Assembly (NCBI GenBank): GCA_903837355.1
Contig: CAILUI010000369.1
Coordinates: forward strand, 1-33,623
Source: an uncultured Victivallales bacterium
GTDB lineage: Bacteria > Verrucomicrobiota > Lentisphaeria > Oligosphaerales > JAFGRS01
Length of the DNA stretch: 33,623 nucleotides
Reading direction: 5' to 3'
In this document: one piece after another, positions 16,532-24,677 of the stretch
How the letters are laid out: every line of letters starts with the position of its first letter
Numbering within the stretch: the stretch's first letter is position 1
Notes under the pieces: model-generated
Told to the model about the DNA's origin: nothing
Database searches by the model: none
What the model saw: only the letters and a program-made list of their open reading frames with translations
Program-made: the position numbers and the translations under genes

Positions 16532-17369
16532 CGATCAGCCACTGCTGCGTCGCCTGACCTTCAGGCAGATAGTGGGCATCGAACCACATGTAGTAGAATC
16601 GCTCCGCGGAGACGATGCTGTAGCCGTCCTGGCAGTGATCGGTCGTGTCATAGGGATCCGTCAGGATCAGCACATCGTCGCTGAAGCTTCGGGTCCCCAT
16701 GCTGTCGTAACCGATAATGACCTGCCAGTGCCCGCCCCAGTCGATCCACTCGACCATTACGGGCGTGCCCTTCTTCAGGGTCTCCTGCACCCACCCGCTG
16801 AACGTCGCCGTATCGCCAAAGCTGGCGCCGTCTTTCAGCGTGCCCCGCTCCAGGCTCGACTCCACCCTCCAGCCCAGGTGCTTGAAGAACGCGACCATCC
16901 CCTGCGTCGAGGTCCCGTATTCGCCCTTCTCGTTGGCGACCCCCTTCTCCGCCACGTTGTCGCCATCCACGTCGAGATTGGACTTCATGATCGCCGCGAT
17001 TCTCAGCTCATCCCAGTCCTTTACCCCATAGTGGTGCAGCACCATCAGGGCACAACTCGGACCGCAGGACCATTCCGTGGACTGTTGGTAGGTCTTGAAA
17101 CCGCCGATGATGACCAGGCTTCCCGCTGATTCCATGCGGAACGGATCGGGCTGCCGGAAGTACGGGGAGTCCAGGTGGTCTCCCGCCCTCTTGCTGGCCG
17201 AAGCTCCCGCCGCATCGATCTCGTACCCCCTCGGATAGCCGATTGCCCGGGCCAAGGGCTGAGAGGCTGAACAAAGCCTGCCCACCGCCATCCGGGCGCA
17301 GCCGGTCAGGCTCGGAATCGAGAGAAAGGCAACGGTCGTCAGCACCGCAAAGACCCTGAGCTTACCCAT
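16518..17369 (-). CDS. Lipoprotein with C39-like papain-fold peptidase domain
   Basis: This is a 283-residue protein with a lipoprotein signal: hydrophobic N-terminus and lipobox LTGC with lipidated C24. The C39-like fold is shown by Q96 and C102 (QSTEWSCGP, spaced as the papain oxyanion Gln and nucleophile), H214 in GGHWQVIIGY and D238 in LTDPYD. All four catalytic elements appear intact. C39 domains usually cleave double-glycine leader peptides in ABC exporters. Stand-alone lipid-anchored forms have unknown substrates. The ATG is preceded by GGAG followed by a run of ten G (17383-17374 in gene orientation) four bases before the start. It lies 92 nt downstream of the UroD-like gene and may be read from the same transcript. 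Confidence 0.8.
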   Translation of the reverse strand: MGKLRVFAVLTTVAFLSIPSLTGCARMAVGRLCSASQPLARAIGYPRGYEIDAAGASASKRAGDHLDSPYFRQPDPFRMESAGSLVIIGGFKTYQQSTEWSCGPSCALMVLHHYGVKDWDELRIAAIMKSNLDVDGDNVAEKGVANEKGEYGTSTQGMVAFFKHLGWRVESSLERGTLKDGASFGDTATFSGWVQETLKKGTPVMVEWIDWGGHWQVIIGYDSMGTRSFSDDVLILTDPYDTTDHCQDGYSIVSAERFYYMWFDAHYLPEGQATQQWLIATPR

Positions 17370-17373
17370 TCTA

Positions 17374-17383
17374 CCCCCCCCCC
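17374..17383 (-). other. G10 tract in the ribosome-binding region of the peptidase gene
   Basis: In the gene's orientation the sequence is GGAG, ten G, TAGA, ATG. The homopolymer sits between the natural ribosome-binding core and the start. Changes in its length would therefore alter spacing and translation. Such tracts are known contingency sites in other bacteria, but no length variation can be seen here. Confidence 0.35.
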
Positions 17384-17461
17384 TCCACGCCTGGCCGCCG
17401 GCACGTGGGTTTCAGGCCCCCGTGACCGGCTACGGCCCGCGCTGGCGCCGCTGCTCCAAGA

Positions 17462-18499
17462 CTAAGCCCGCAGTTCCATCGTCGCCTTGAACAGGGCTTC
17501 GACATTGGGCCAGGGAAAACCGGGATCGACCTCGAGGTAGAGCCAGGAGCCGCCATCGAGCGTGTGCATCGCCTCGGTGGTGCGCAGGACATACTCCCGC
17601 ACCTGGGCCGGGGTGCCGTGCTGCATCAACTCGCCGCGGTCGGGATGGATCTCGACCGCCAGGCCGAGGTCCCGGCAGCGGGCATGAAGTTCGGCAGCCT
17701 GCCAAAGGGTGATCTGCGGCCAGATGGCATTCACGCCCAGGTCGCGGAAGTCCTTGAGGATCGGCTCGACCCAGCCGCAGACGTGGAAGAAGATGCGGAC
17801 GTTCGCCTGCCGTAGCCCGGCGAAGGCCTCCGCGAAGCGCGGCTTGAAGAAACTGCGCCACGTCGCCGGCGACATCAGCAGTGCCGTCGTGGTGCCGAAA
17901 TCATCGCCGACGATCACCCCGTCGCTGCCCATGGCGATGGCGCGGCCGGCGTGGGCCTTGGTGTGTTCGAGGATCCGGTCGGCCAGGCGGCCGAGGCGCG
18001 GATCGTCGACGGCCAGGTCGGCCAGGACATCCTCAAAGCGGCGAATGGAGTGCAGTTTCTCGAAGAGGCCCGCCGCGCCATCGAGGCGGAAGCCGAGGCG
18101 TTGGTGCTCAGCCACCGCCCGCCGGGCCGCTTCCAGCTCGGCGCCCACCAGGGCCGGGGCCGGCGCCGGCATGGCGTAGGTCTCGACGGTATCCAGATCC
18201 TCCACCGGCCAGCCCACGGGGTGTCCCCAAATGCCGGGAATGCGGAATTCCCAGCGCGTCCCCCACTCGTCAGTGCGGAAGGCGTGGTAGGAACCGTCGG
18301 GGTCGAAGTCCGTGGCCGGCAACGGCGGCGGCAGCGCCACACCCGCGAGCGACCCGAAGTCGTGCCCGCAAGCGTGGACCAGGTCCAGCAGTTTTTGTCC
18401 ATGCTCATGGAAACCGCCCGGGGCGGCATAGATGCGCACCGGCACCTTGTCGACGGGGCGGTAGTCGAGGGCAGCGAAAACCCGTTCACGGGAGGTCAT
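17462..18499 (-). CDS. UroD-family protein (methyltransferase-like)
   Basis: This protein has 345 residues with the start typical of uroporphyrinogen decarboxylase family paralogues (MTSRERVFAALDYRPVDKVP). Residues 237-242 (FHVCGW) carry H239-x-C241, which in MtaA/CmuA-type corrinoid methyltransferases supplies two zinc ligands. At the expected third position the protein has LYLEVDPG (E323) and no cysteine. The role is therefore more likely a diverged methyltransferase or demethylase than haem synthesis, since haem-type UroD has a different N-terminus. Its ATG overlaps the stop of the upstream paralogue as ATGA (18496-18499), which indicates translational coupling. The substrate is unknown. 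In similar gene sets these proteins accompany Gfo/Idh/MocA oxidoreductases. Confidence 0.8.
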   Translation of the reverse strand: MTSRERVFAALDYRPVDKVPVRIYAAPGGFHEHGQKLLDLVHACGHDFGSLAGVALPPPLPATDFDPDGSYHAFRTDEWGTRWEFRIPGIWGHPVGWPVEDLDTVETYAMPAPAPALVGAELEAARRAVAEHQRLGFRLDGAAGLFEKLHSIRRFEDVLADLAVDDPRLGRLADRILEHTKAHAGRAIAMGSDGVIVGDDFGTTTALLMSPATWRSFFKPRFAEAFAGLRQANVRIFFHVCGWVEPILKDFRDLGVNAIWPQITLWQAAELHARCRDLGLAVEIHPDRGELMQHGTPAQVREYVLRTTEAMHTLDGGSWLYLEVDPGFPWPNVEALFKATMELRA

Positions 18500-19611
18500 G
18501 TGGCGCTCTCCTTACCGGCCCGGTACATGGCGAGTACGTTGTCCAGGGGCACGTCCTCCTGGATGCAGTGCGCGGCGGACAGGATGTAACCGCCGTCGCC
18601 GCCCAGCACCCGGATCAACGCGCGGGTCTCGGCGGCAACGCGCTCGGGCGGTCCCTGCGGCAGCAGGTACTGCGTGTCGACGCCACCGTAGAAGGTCAGC
18701 CGATCCCCAAAGGCGGCTTTGAGCTTGGCCGGCTCCATGTCCGTGGCCCGCGGCTGAATCGGATTCAGGATGTCTACCCCCGCCGCGATCAGATCCGGGA
18801 TAAGTGGAAAAACGGCGCCACAGGTGTGGTGGAAGAAGTGCGCCGTCGTGTAGGTGCGCAGGTGCCGGATGCGCTCGGCGAAATGGGGGATGACCAGGTC
18901 ATGGAACATCGCACGCGACAGGAACGGCCCCGTCTGCGTCCCGAAGTCGTCGCCGCTGGTGGTGAAGTGCAGGTAGCGGCCGAGGGCGCCGTAGTAGAGC
19001 TCGTGAACCTCCTTCTGGTAGGCCAGGACGATCTCGAAGAAGCGCCGCACGAACTCCGGCTCACCGGCCAGACGGTAGAGGAAGTCGTCGAAACCGCACA
19101 TCCAGCAGCCGAGCTCGAAGATGCCAAAGACCGGGTGCCGGCCGCAGACTACGTAGGGGGTCTCCTCGAAGAGGAAACGGGCGCGCTCGCGCATCTGTTC
19201 GATCTGGGCGGGGTCGATGTCCGCCGCCCGCGGCCACGGGTAACGGTCCAGGTCGGCCACCGTGGCGCCCAGCAGCGGACGGCCGACCATCTCATAGTGA
19301 TGGCCATTGGACTCGTACTCGATGCCCCAGGCGTCGGCCACCCGGGTATCACTCAGGCGACGCTGCAGTGGGCTGCGGGGGATGAGCACACCACCAACGC
19401 CGCGGATATCGGTATCGAGGGCCTGCAGCACGGCCTCGTCCAGGGCTTCGGAGGTCAGTCCGGTGGCGGCCAGGCCCAAGCGCGGCGCCAGCGCCCGCGG
19501 CCCGCCTTCAATGCCGGTCATATCCGTCGACGCCAGGTCCATGGGCGGCCGGTCGACCGGCTGCCGGGCCAGGGTGCGGGCAAAACGCTCGCGGTAGCTC
19601 AAAGGGCTCAT
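18496..19611 (-). CDS. UroD-family protein with complete methyltransferase zinc motif
   Basis: This is a 371-residue paralogue of the downstream gene, with about the same fold but weak overall similarity. The start at 19611 is chosen because GGAG lies five bases upstream and the family's N-terminal RERFARTLARQPVDRPP follows; the longer frame has no such start. H262-x-C264 (FHHTCG) and C349 (SAAHCIQ) match the His-Cys-Cys zinc site of corrinoid-dependent methyltransferases such as MtbA. GGVDTQ (309-314) and the HTCG barrel segment are typical. The likely reaction is methyl transfer from a small methylated substrate, but no corrinoid protein is encoded nearby, so the partner is unknown. It lies 37 nt after the Gfo/Idh/MocA gene in one minus-strand operon. 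Confidence 0.82.
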   Translation of the reverse strand: MSPLSYRERFARTLARQPVDRPPMDLASTDMTGIEGGPRALAPRLGLAATGLTSEALDEAVLQALDTDIRGVGGVLIPRSPLQRRLSDTRVADAWGIEYESNGHHYEMVGRPLLGATVADLDRYPWPRAADIDPAQIEQMRERARFLFEETPYVVCGRHPVFGIFELGCWMCGFDDFLYRLAGEPEFVRRFFEIVLAYQKEVHELYYGALGRYLHFTTSGDDFGTQTGPFLSRAMFHDLVIPHFAERIRHLRTYTTAHFFHHTCGAVFPLIPDLIAAGVDILNPIQPRATDMEPAKLKAAFGDRLTFYGGVDTQYLLPQGPPERVAAETRALIRVLGGDGGYILSAAHCIQEDVPLDNVLAMYRAGKESAT

Positions 19612-19648
19612 GGTCACTCCAGGTTCCCACAGCGGCTCTCGGCCACGC

Positions 19649-20995
19649 TCAGCCGAGGGCGTCCAGGCGCACCAGGTCGCGGACGCGCACCGGCTGACCG
19701 GTCCGCATCGAGAGGTTGGCAGCAATACCGGTCAGGATGGAACGGGCGCCGTCGACGTACCCCGCGGCGTGGCCAAGCGGGTCGTCCGTCGCCCCGACGA
19801 GGATATCGCGCAGCAACCGCGCATCGCCGCCGCCATGGCCGCTGAGATCCCCTTCGTCGACGTCGATGACCTTGGGCTTGCCCCACAGGGGCTGGAAGAT
19901 GATCATCGGCACCAGGCCCTGCTTGTCCGGACCGAGTTCGCGCATGCCGGGCATCGTGAAGTCCTCGGGGGTACCGGCCTTGACGTGGCTGGTCTCGACG
20001 ACATTGAACTCGAGACGGCCCTTACTACCGTTGAAGCAGATGCGGTAGCCTTCCCAGGGACAGAAGGCGTTCAGGGTGTAAGTCATCACCGCCTTGTTGG
20101 TGTACTTGACCATGACGCTCATCGTGTCCTCGATCGAGATGCCGTCACCGAACACGCTCTGGTCGCGGTAGTAGCCGTCCTCCTTCTCGGCGTCGAAGTA
20201 GAGGCCGGCCATGCGCGTATCGGTCTCGTGAACCTTGAGTGCGAAGGGGTCACGGGTGGCGCTCGCACTGCCGCGGGAGCGGTTGTAGAACTCGGTAACG
20301 CCGCGCGTTTCGGCATTCTCGCGGCCATAGAAGCGCAGGTCGCCGAGGGCGAAGACCTGCTGCGGGCTCGAGTCCAACCACCAGTTGACCAGATCGAAGT
20401 GATGGGTGGCCTTGTGGACCATCAGGCCACCGCTGTTGCGCTTGTCGCGGTGCCAACGCCGAAAGTAGTCGGCGCCGTGCGAGGTGTCCAGCAGCCACTC
20501 GAAGTGGACGCTGATGATGTCGCCGACCATGCCGCTGCGCAGAATCTCCTTGACCTTCGTGTTGCGGGGCGAGTAGCGGTAGTTGAAGGTGACCGTGAGG
20601 TGCTTACCGGTGCGCTGCACGGTGTCAACGATCTGCTGGCACTTTTCGGCGTCAACCGTCATCGGCTTCTCGCTGATGGCGTCGCAACCGAGTTCCATGG
20701 CGCGGCAGATGTAGCGGTGATGGGTGCGGTCCACGCTGGTCACGATCACCGTGTCGGGCTTCTGCTCGGCGACCATCCGATCGAACTCATGGGCCTTGTA
20801 GGTCGGCAGGGGGCCCTTGCCGTAATGCTCCTTGACGAGGTCGTTGTTATGGTCCATCCGCAACTGGTTCACGTCGCAGAACGCCGTGAGTTCGCCGTAG
20901 TCGCTGAACTCCTTCATCAGGGCCGCGGTGTACATCCACGACCGCCCACCCGTGCCGACCAGTACGTAGCGTTTTCTGCTGGCCCGTTTCTTCAT
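19649..20995 (-). CDS. Gfo/Idh/MocA family oxidoreductase
   Basis: This is a 448-residue cytoplasmic NAD(P)-dependent sugar or inositol-type oxidoreductase with no export signal. VLVGTGGRS (residues 11-19) is the nucleotide-binding loop. EKP (109-111) is the conserved motif whose Lys contacts cofactor and substrate. The VHKATHHFDLVNWW segment near 210 supplies the usual catalytic His region. It leads the operon with the two UroD-like genes. This context suggests catabolism of a modified (perhaps O-methylated) sugar, but that is inference. AAGGGA about 10 nt upstream is the likely ribosome binding site. The intergenic region of about 207 nt upstream is divergent with the Trm112-like gene. Confidence 0.85.
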   Translation of the reverse strand: MKKRASRKRYVLVGTGGRSWMYTAALMKEFSDYGELTAFCDVNQLRMDHNNDLVKEHYGKGPLPTYKAHEFDRMVAEQKPDTVIVTSVDRTHHRYICRAMELGCDAISEKPMTVDAEKCQQIVDTVQRTGKHLTVTFNYRYSPRNTKVKEILRSGMVGDIISVHFEWLLDTSHGADYFRRWHRDKRNSGGLMVHKATHHFDLVNWWLDSSPQQVFALGDLRFYGRENAETRGVTEFYNRSRGSASATRDPFALKVHETDTRMAGLYFDAEKEDGYYRDQSVFGDGISIEDTMSVMVKYTNKAVMTYTLNAFCPWEGYRICFNGSKGRLEFNVVETSHVKAGTPEDFTMPGMRELGPDKQGLVPMIIFQPLWGKPKVIDVDEGDLSGHGGGDARLLRDILVGATDDPLGHAAGYVDGARSILTGIAANLSMRTGQPVRVRDLVRLDALG

Positions 20996-21125
20996 GTCAG
21001 AGTGTCCCTTGCCGCGTTCCGCGGACCGTCTGGCCGTGTCTCCGGTCAGTGGCGTAATGTGCGCTGTCCCCAGTCCGCTGGCAAGCGGAGCCGGGAAAGG
21101 GCGCCGCGGCGGCTACCGCAAGGCA

Positions 21126-21154
21126 TTGCGCGGCCGACCGGCTGCCGCTATGGT
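21126..21154 (+). promoter_or_regulatory. Putative sigma70-type promoter for the Trm112-like/kinase operon
   Basis: TTGCGC (21126-21131), 17 bp, TATGGT (21149-21154) lies about 50 nt upstream of the ATG at 21203. It follows the same TTGC-type -35 as the argG promoter, but the -10 is weaker. Confidence 0.4.
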
Positions 21155-21202
21155 GTCTGTGGGTCCGGTACGCGTCGATGGATGCGCTGACGGGGGTTAC
21201 GC

Positions 21203-21424
21203 ATGGTTGACCAGGAATTGCTGGACATTCTGATCTGCCCAGCCTGCGGTGACGGCGCGACGGTGACGCCGGACCCGGCCGATGTCACCCTCGTCTGCGG
21301 GCGCTGTGGTCGCCGCTACCCGGTCCGCGAGGGCATCCCCGTCATGCTGGTCGACGAGGCGACGCTGCCGCCGGCGCCCGTGACCGGACAGGCCCGCGAG
21401 ACCGCGGCGCCGACGACGCCATGA
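21203..21424 (+). CDS. Trm112-like (UPF0434 family) zinc-binding protein
   Basis: This is a 73-residue protein with paired cysteines C12-x-x-C15 and C32-x-x-C35 and the family signature YPVREGIPVML (39-49). In other organisms Trm112 activates methyltransferases; bacterial YcaR-type relatives are poorly understood. A Pro/Thr-rich tail of about 20 residues follows the domain. The stop overlaps the kinase start as ATGA (21421-21424), so the two are translationally coupled. No methyltransferase is adjacent. Confidence 0.85.
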   Translation: MVDQELLDILICPACGDGATVTPDPADVTLVCGRCGRRYPVREGIPVMLVDEATLPPAPVTGQARETAAPTTP

Positions 21425-23274
21425 ACCCCCACGACACCACGTCGCCGCCAGCCACCCGGCGCGCCGATCAGGAGACGCCAACTCGGGTCAGCTCCGCCGG
21501 CACGCCGTCACCCGCAACCGCTGGGGCCAGCCCGCGCCTGAACGAGCCCTTGGGGAAGTACCGTCTGACCGGTGTGCTCGGCCATGGCGGTATGGCGCTG
21601 GTCTACTGTGCCGTCGACGCCGAGGGCCGCGAAGTCGCTCTCAAGGTCTTGCAGGAGAGCCCCTTCCTCCCGGCGGGGATGCTCGAACGTTTCCGTCGCG
21701 AAGCCGAGGCCGCCAAACGCCTGGCCGGGCATCCGGGCATTGTCGGCATCCTCGATACCGGCCAGGTCGACCGCAATCACTACATTGCGATGCAACTGGT
21801 TCCCGGCGGCCGGACCTTGGTAGAGGTGCTGCAGCAAGCGCCGCTGCCGGTCAGTGCGGCCCTCGAGCTGGCCCTCAAGATCGGCGCCGCCCTGGCCTTC
21901 GCGCACCGCGAGGGCATCATCCACCGCGACATCAAACCGGCCAACGTGCTGATGACCGCAGCCGGCGAGCCCTTGCTGGCTGACTTCGGGTTGGCCCGCA
22001 TCGAGACCGATGTCGGCTCCAACCTCACGGTGACCGCCATGGCGCTCGGGACACCCCGGTACATGGCGCCCGAGCAAGCCACCTCGCTGAAGTCGGCCAG
22101 CCATCTGAGCGACATGTATAGCTTCGGCGTCATCCTCTACGAGATGCTCACCGGTAAGCCGCCCTACGACATCAACACCGAGATGGGCATGGAACAGGTC
22201 ATCCGTACCATCCGCGAACGCATTCCGGTTTCGCCGCGCCGCCACCGCCGCAACCTGTCGACCTCGCTCGAAGCCGTGGTGATGAAGCTGCTGGAGAAGG
22301 AGCCGCGCCAGCGCTACGCCGATATGGCCGAGGTGGTGGCGGACCTGACGGCCTGCCTGAGTCACTCGCGCGTGCGCGCCTCGCGCTTCTCGCTGGGCTA
22401 CCGCGCGGACCGCTTCCTGTTGCGGCACCGGCGCCGAGCTGCGGTCCTGCTGGCGGCCAGCGCTACGGTGGCCGGGGCCGTGGCCTGGCACAAGGCCGCG
22501 ATGCGCGCCGCTCAGCATCGCCAAGTGGTGCCCCAAGCCGAGGCCGCCAGTCGGGCCTTGGAGCTACAGCGCCTGCAACAGCGCCTCACGGGCGCCACCG
22601 AGGAGGCGTCCGTCGCCGTCGAAGAACAGGCCGGCGCGGGCCTGCGTGAGGCGCAGAACCAGCTCCTGGCAGCGGCGGGCGCCCCGGCCGCCATCACCTG
22701 GCTGAGCGCAGCCGCCCTGGCAGCGGAGGACGCCGAACAGCGGCGCGAGTTCGAACGGGCCCTGGCCTGGGCCCGTTTCGCGGACGGCCAGACGGAGGCG
22801 GCCGTGACCAGCCTGCGTACCCTGCGCGACGAGGCCGCCCGCCGGCGCGATCTGCGCCGCCTGCAGCAGCAGGACCCCCAGAGGCGCGAGGCCCACTACG
22901 CCATCGCCTGCCTGGAGGAGGCCCTGGCGCTGCAGTTGGCGGGCCGCAGCGCTGAGGCCATGCCGCTGTGGGAACGGGCGCTGACCGAGGTGCCCGATGC
23001 AACCCCGCAGGCCAAACTGTGCGCCGCGGCGCTGGGACGGACGCCGCCGGAGGCGCTCGTCGAATGGGCCGCCCGCGAACGCCCGGCAATCGGAGCCCTG
23101 GGCTGCCTGCTCGCCGCTCTCAGTGCTCCGCAGCGCCCCGAAGCTCCCACCTGGCTGGCGGCGGCACGCCGCCTTGCAAACCCTGCAGTGCCATGGCTAT
23201 ACTATTATCTAACCTTTGGTCCGGGCTCCACGCTGCAGGCGCTGGGGACGGCCACACAGGAGGTGCAGCCATGA
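21421..23274 (+). CDS. Membrane-anchored PknB-type serine/threonine protein kinase
   Basis: This protein has 617 residues. The N-terminal 45 residues are Ser/Pro/Thr-rich. The kinase domain spans about 46-312: a glycine loop GVLGHGGMALVY (51-62), ATP-anchoring K75, HRD 168-170 with catalytic D170 and IKPAN, DFG 188-190, and APE 216-218. All the catalytic elements are present, so activity is expected. A single transmembrane helix lies at about 340-356. The C-terminal 255 residues are Ala/Gln/Glu-rich, with a probable coiled coil near 365-420 and TPR-like helical pairs after it, and are predicted to lie outside the cytoplasm. It overlaps both the Trm112-like gene upstream and the pseudopilin gene downstream by 4 bp. 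The three may work together, for instance in coupling envelope sensing to an appendage or secretion system. Confidence 0.92.
   Translation: MNPHDTTSPPATRRADQETPTRVSSAGTPSPATAGASPRLNEPLGKYRLTGVLGHGGMALVYCAVDAEGREVALKVLQESPFLPAGMLERFRREAEAAKRLAGHPGIVGILDTGQVDRNHYIAMQLVPGGRTLVEVLQQAPLPVSAALELALKIGAALAFAHREGIIHRDIKPANVLMTAAGEPLLADFGLARIETDVGSNLTVTAMALGTPRYMAPEQATSLKSASHLSDMYSFGVILYEMLTGKPPYDINTEMGMEQVIRTIRERIPVSPRRHRRNLSTSLEAVVMKLLEKEPRQRYADMAEVVADLTACLSHSRVRASRFSLGYRADRFLLRHRRRAAVLLAASATVAGAVAWHKAAMRAAQHRQVVPQAEAASRALELQRLQQRLTGATEEASVAVEEQAGAGLREAQNQLLAAAGAPAAITWLSAAALAAEDAEQRREFERALAWARFADGQTEAAVTSLRTLRDEAARRRDLRRLQQQDPQRREAHYAIACLEEALALQLAGRSAEAMPLWERALTEVPDATPQAKLCAAALGRTPPEALVEWAARERPAIGALGCLLAALSAPQRPEAPTWLAAARRLANPAVPWLYYYLTFGPGSTLQALGTATQEVQP
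23174..23203 (+). promoter_or_regulatory. Putative promoter inside the kinase 3' end, for the pseudopilin gene
   Basis: TTGCAA (23174-23179), 18 bp, TATACT (23198-23203) lies in a short AT-rich island within an otherwise GC-rich coding sequence, about 70 nt before the pseudopilin ATG. It could give that gene expression independent of the kinase. Confidence 0.4.
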
Positions 23275-23909
23275 GCGTTCCCCCTACCCCACGGCGCCGG
23301 CACTCGATGCTGGCGTTCTCCCTGGTCGAGGTCATGGTGGTTTCGGCCATCGTCACCAGCATCCCCGCGGCGCAGTACGCCCGCGCCAAGCAGATGGCGT
23401 ACCAGACGCGCTGCGTGTCCAACCTCCAGGAAATCGGCAAGATGATCGTCATGTACCAGATGAGCGAGGGCAAGTACCCCGAAGCGGTCTTCTTCCCCGG
23501 CGACGCCCTGAATGACCCCAAGAGTATCGTCAAGGTGATGGAGGATGCCGGCTACGCCGTGCCGCGCGAGATGTGGATCTGCCCGGGCGCCCCGCCGGAA
23601 CTGGCGGGGAAGAACCTCACCTTCGTCTACAACGACAAGTGCGGTGGCCGAACCGTCCTGAAAGCCCCCGACAAGGCGTGGCTCCTGGTGGAGGTGAACT
23701 GCGTCTCGAAGAGTGTCCCGCCGCCACATCCGGGGGGCTATAATGTGCTCTGTGCCGACGGCCACGTGGTCACCACCAGGCAACTGCCGTCGGAACTGGT
23801 CCAGTTGCAGCAGGCGGCACTGCCCGGCCTCGATCCGGCCAGCACGGGCCGCCTGGCGCGCCTGCTGAATTGGGGCCGGAGTTCCGAGCGCACCTGCAGC
23901 GCCCGTTGA
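23271..23909 (+). CDS. Type II/IV pseudopilin with H-X9-DG motif
   Basis: This protein has 212 residues. After a basic leader (about 15 residues) comes a prepilin N-methylation segment, with F16 as the probable mature first residue and E20 at +5 (FSLVEVMVVSAIV). The residue before cleavage is Ala rather than the usual Gly. The helix continues to CVSNLQEIGKMIVMYQ, typical of type II secretion G-like pseudopilins. H153 followed by nine residues and D163-G164 (HPGGYNVLCADG) is the H-X9-DG processing-associated motif, common in Planctomycetota and Lentisphaerota. The ATG overlaps the kinase stop by 4 bp. An internal promoter candidate at 23174-23203 may also drive it. No prepilin peptidase or secretion ATPase is in the window. 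Confidence 0.85.
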   Translation: MSVPPTPRRRHSMLAFSLVEVMVVSAIVTSIPAAQYARAKQMAYQTRCVSNLQEIGKMIVMYQMSEGKYPEAVFFPGDALNDPKSIVKVMEDAGYAVPREMWICPGAPPELAGKNLTFVYNDKCGGRTVLKAPDKAWLLVEVNCVSKSVPPPHPGGYNVLCADGHVVTTRQLPSELVQLQQAALPGLDPASTGRLARLLNWGRSSERTCSAR

Positions 23910-23918
23910 AGCCGACAC

Positions 23919-23932
23919 GGTGCCCCGGCACC
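23919..23932. terminator. Hairpin between convergent pseudopilin and pyrF genes
   Basis: GGTGC (23919-23923) and GCACC (23928-23932) enclose CCCG, ten bases after the pseudopilin stop and between converging genes. No U-run follows, so the termination role is tentative. Confidence 0.3.
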
Positions 23933-23975
23933 TGGCCGGACGCACACCACGGGGCCCGCTACGCAGCCGGCCTCC

Positions 23976-24677
23976 TCAGGCGAGCTCCGCGAGGATGGCG
24001 CTGGCCGCCGCCAGCGCGTCTGGAGCGGCCGTGATCGGCCGACCCACCACGATGAAGTCGGTTCCGGCCGCGGCGGCCTGGCCAGGGGTCATGATACGCT
24101 TCTGGTCGTCGCTCCCACTCCCGGCCGGACGGATGCCGGGAACGACCAGAACGAAATCCGGACCGCAGGCCAGGCGGATCAGCGGCACCTCCAGCGGGCT
24201 GCACACCACGCCCGAAATGCCGCAGTCGCGGCTTAGAACGGCCAGACGCACCACCTGCTGTGCGGGGTCAAGATCGACACCCACCGCCGCCAGTTCGGCC
24301 TGATCCATGCTGGTCAACACCGTCACCGCGGTAACCAGAATCCCCGACTCGCGACCGGCCTGCGCGGCCGCTCGCAACATGCTCGGCCCGCCCGAGGCAT
24401 GGACGTTGGTGAGGTCGGCGCCGATGGCGGCGGCCGAACGCACTGCCTGGGCCACGGTGTTGGGGATATCGTGGAACTTCAGGTCCAGAAAAACCCGCTT
24501 GCCGGCTTCCTTCAGGAGGCGGACGGCGGCAGGCCCGTGCCGAGTAAACAACTGCTTGCCGACCTTGTACCACTCCACCGCCGCGCCCAGGCGCTCGACC
24601 AGATGCGCCGCCGCGTCGAGCGTGTCGACATCGAGGGCCACGATCAGGCGGGTCTTGGCGGGATCATGAGGATTCAT
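23976..24677 (-). CDS. pyrF: Orotidine 5'-phosphate decarboxylase
   Basis: This 233-residue enzyme makes UMP from OMP in the last step of pyrimidine synthesis. The catalytic D-x-K-x-x-D array is intact as D65-L-K67-F-H-D70 (FLDLKFHDIPNT), and VALDVD near residue 13 is the family start. Length and motifs fit the standard bacterial form (group with the DIPNT signature). The start overlaps the end of the upstream membrane-protein gene by 14 nt, so translation is probably coupled. No other pyrimidine gene is adjacent. Confidence 0.95.
   Translation of the reverse strand: MNPHDPAKTRLIVALDVDTLDAAAHLVERLGAAVEWYKVGKQLFTRHGPAAVRLLKEAGKRVFLDLKFHDIPNTVAQAVRSAAAIGADLTNVHASGGPSMLRAAAQAGRESGILVTAVTVLTSMDQAELAAVGVDLDPAQQVVRLAVLSRDCGISGVVCSPLEVPLIRLACGPDFVLVVPGIRPAGSGSDDQKRIMTPGQAAAAGTDFIVVGRPITAAPDALAAASAILAELA

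Noticed and set aside
17881..19845. 654-residue plus-strand frame
   Set aside because: Antisense to the two UroD-family genes, which have clear motifs.
19610..21190. 526-residue plus-strand frame
   Set aside because: Antisense to the Gfo/Idh/MocA gene; no recognisable domains.
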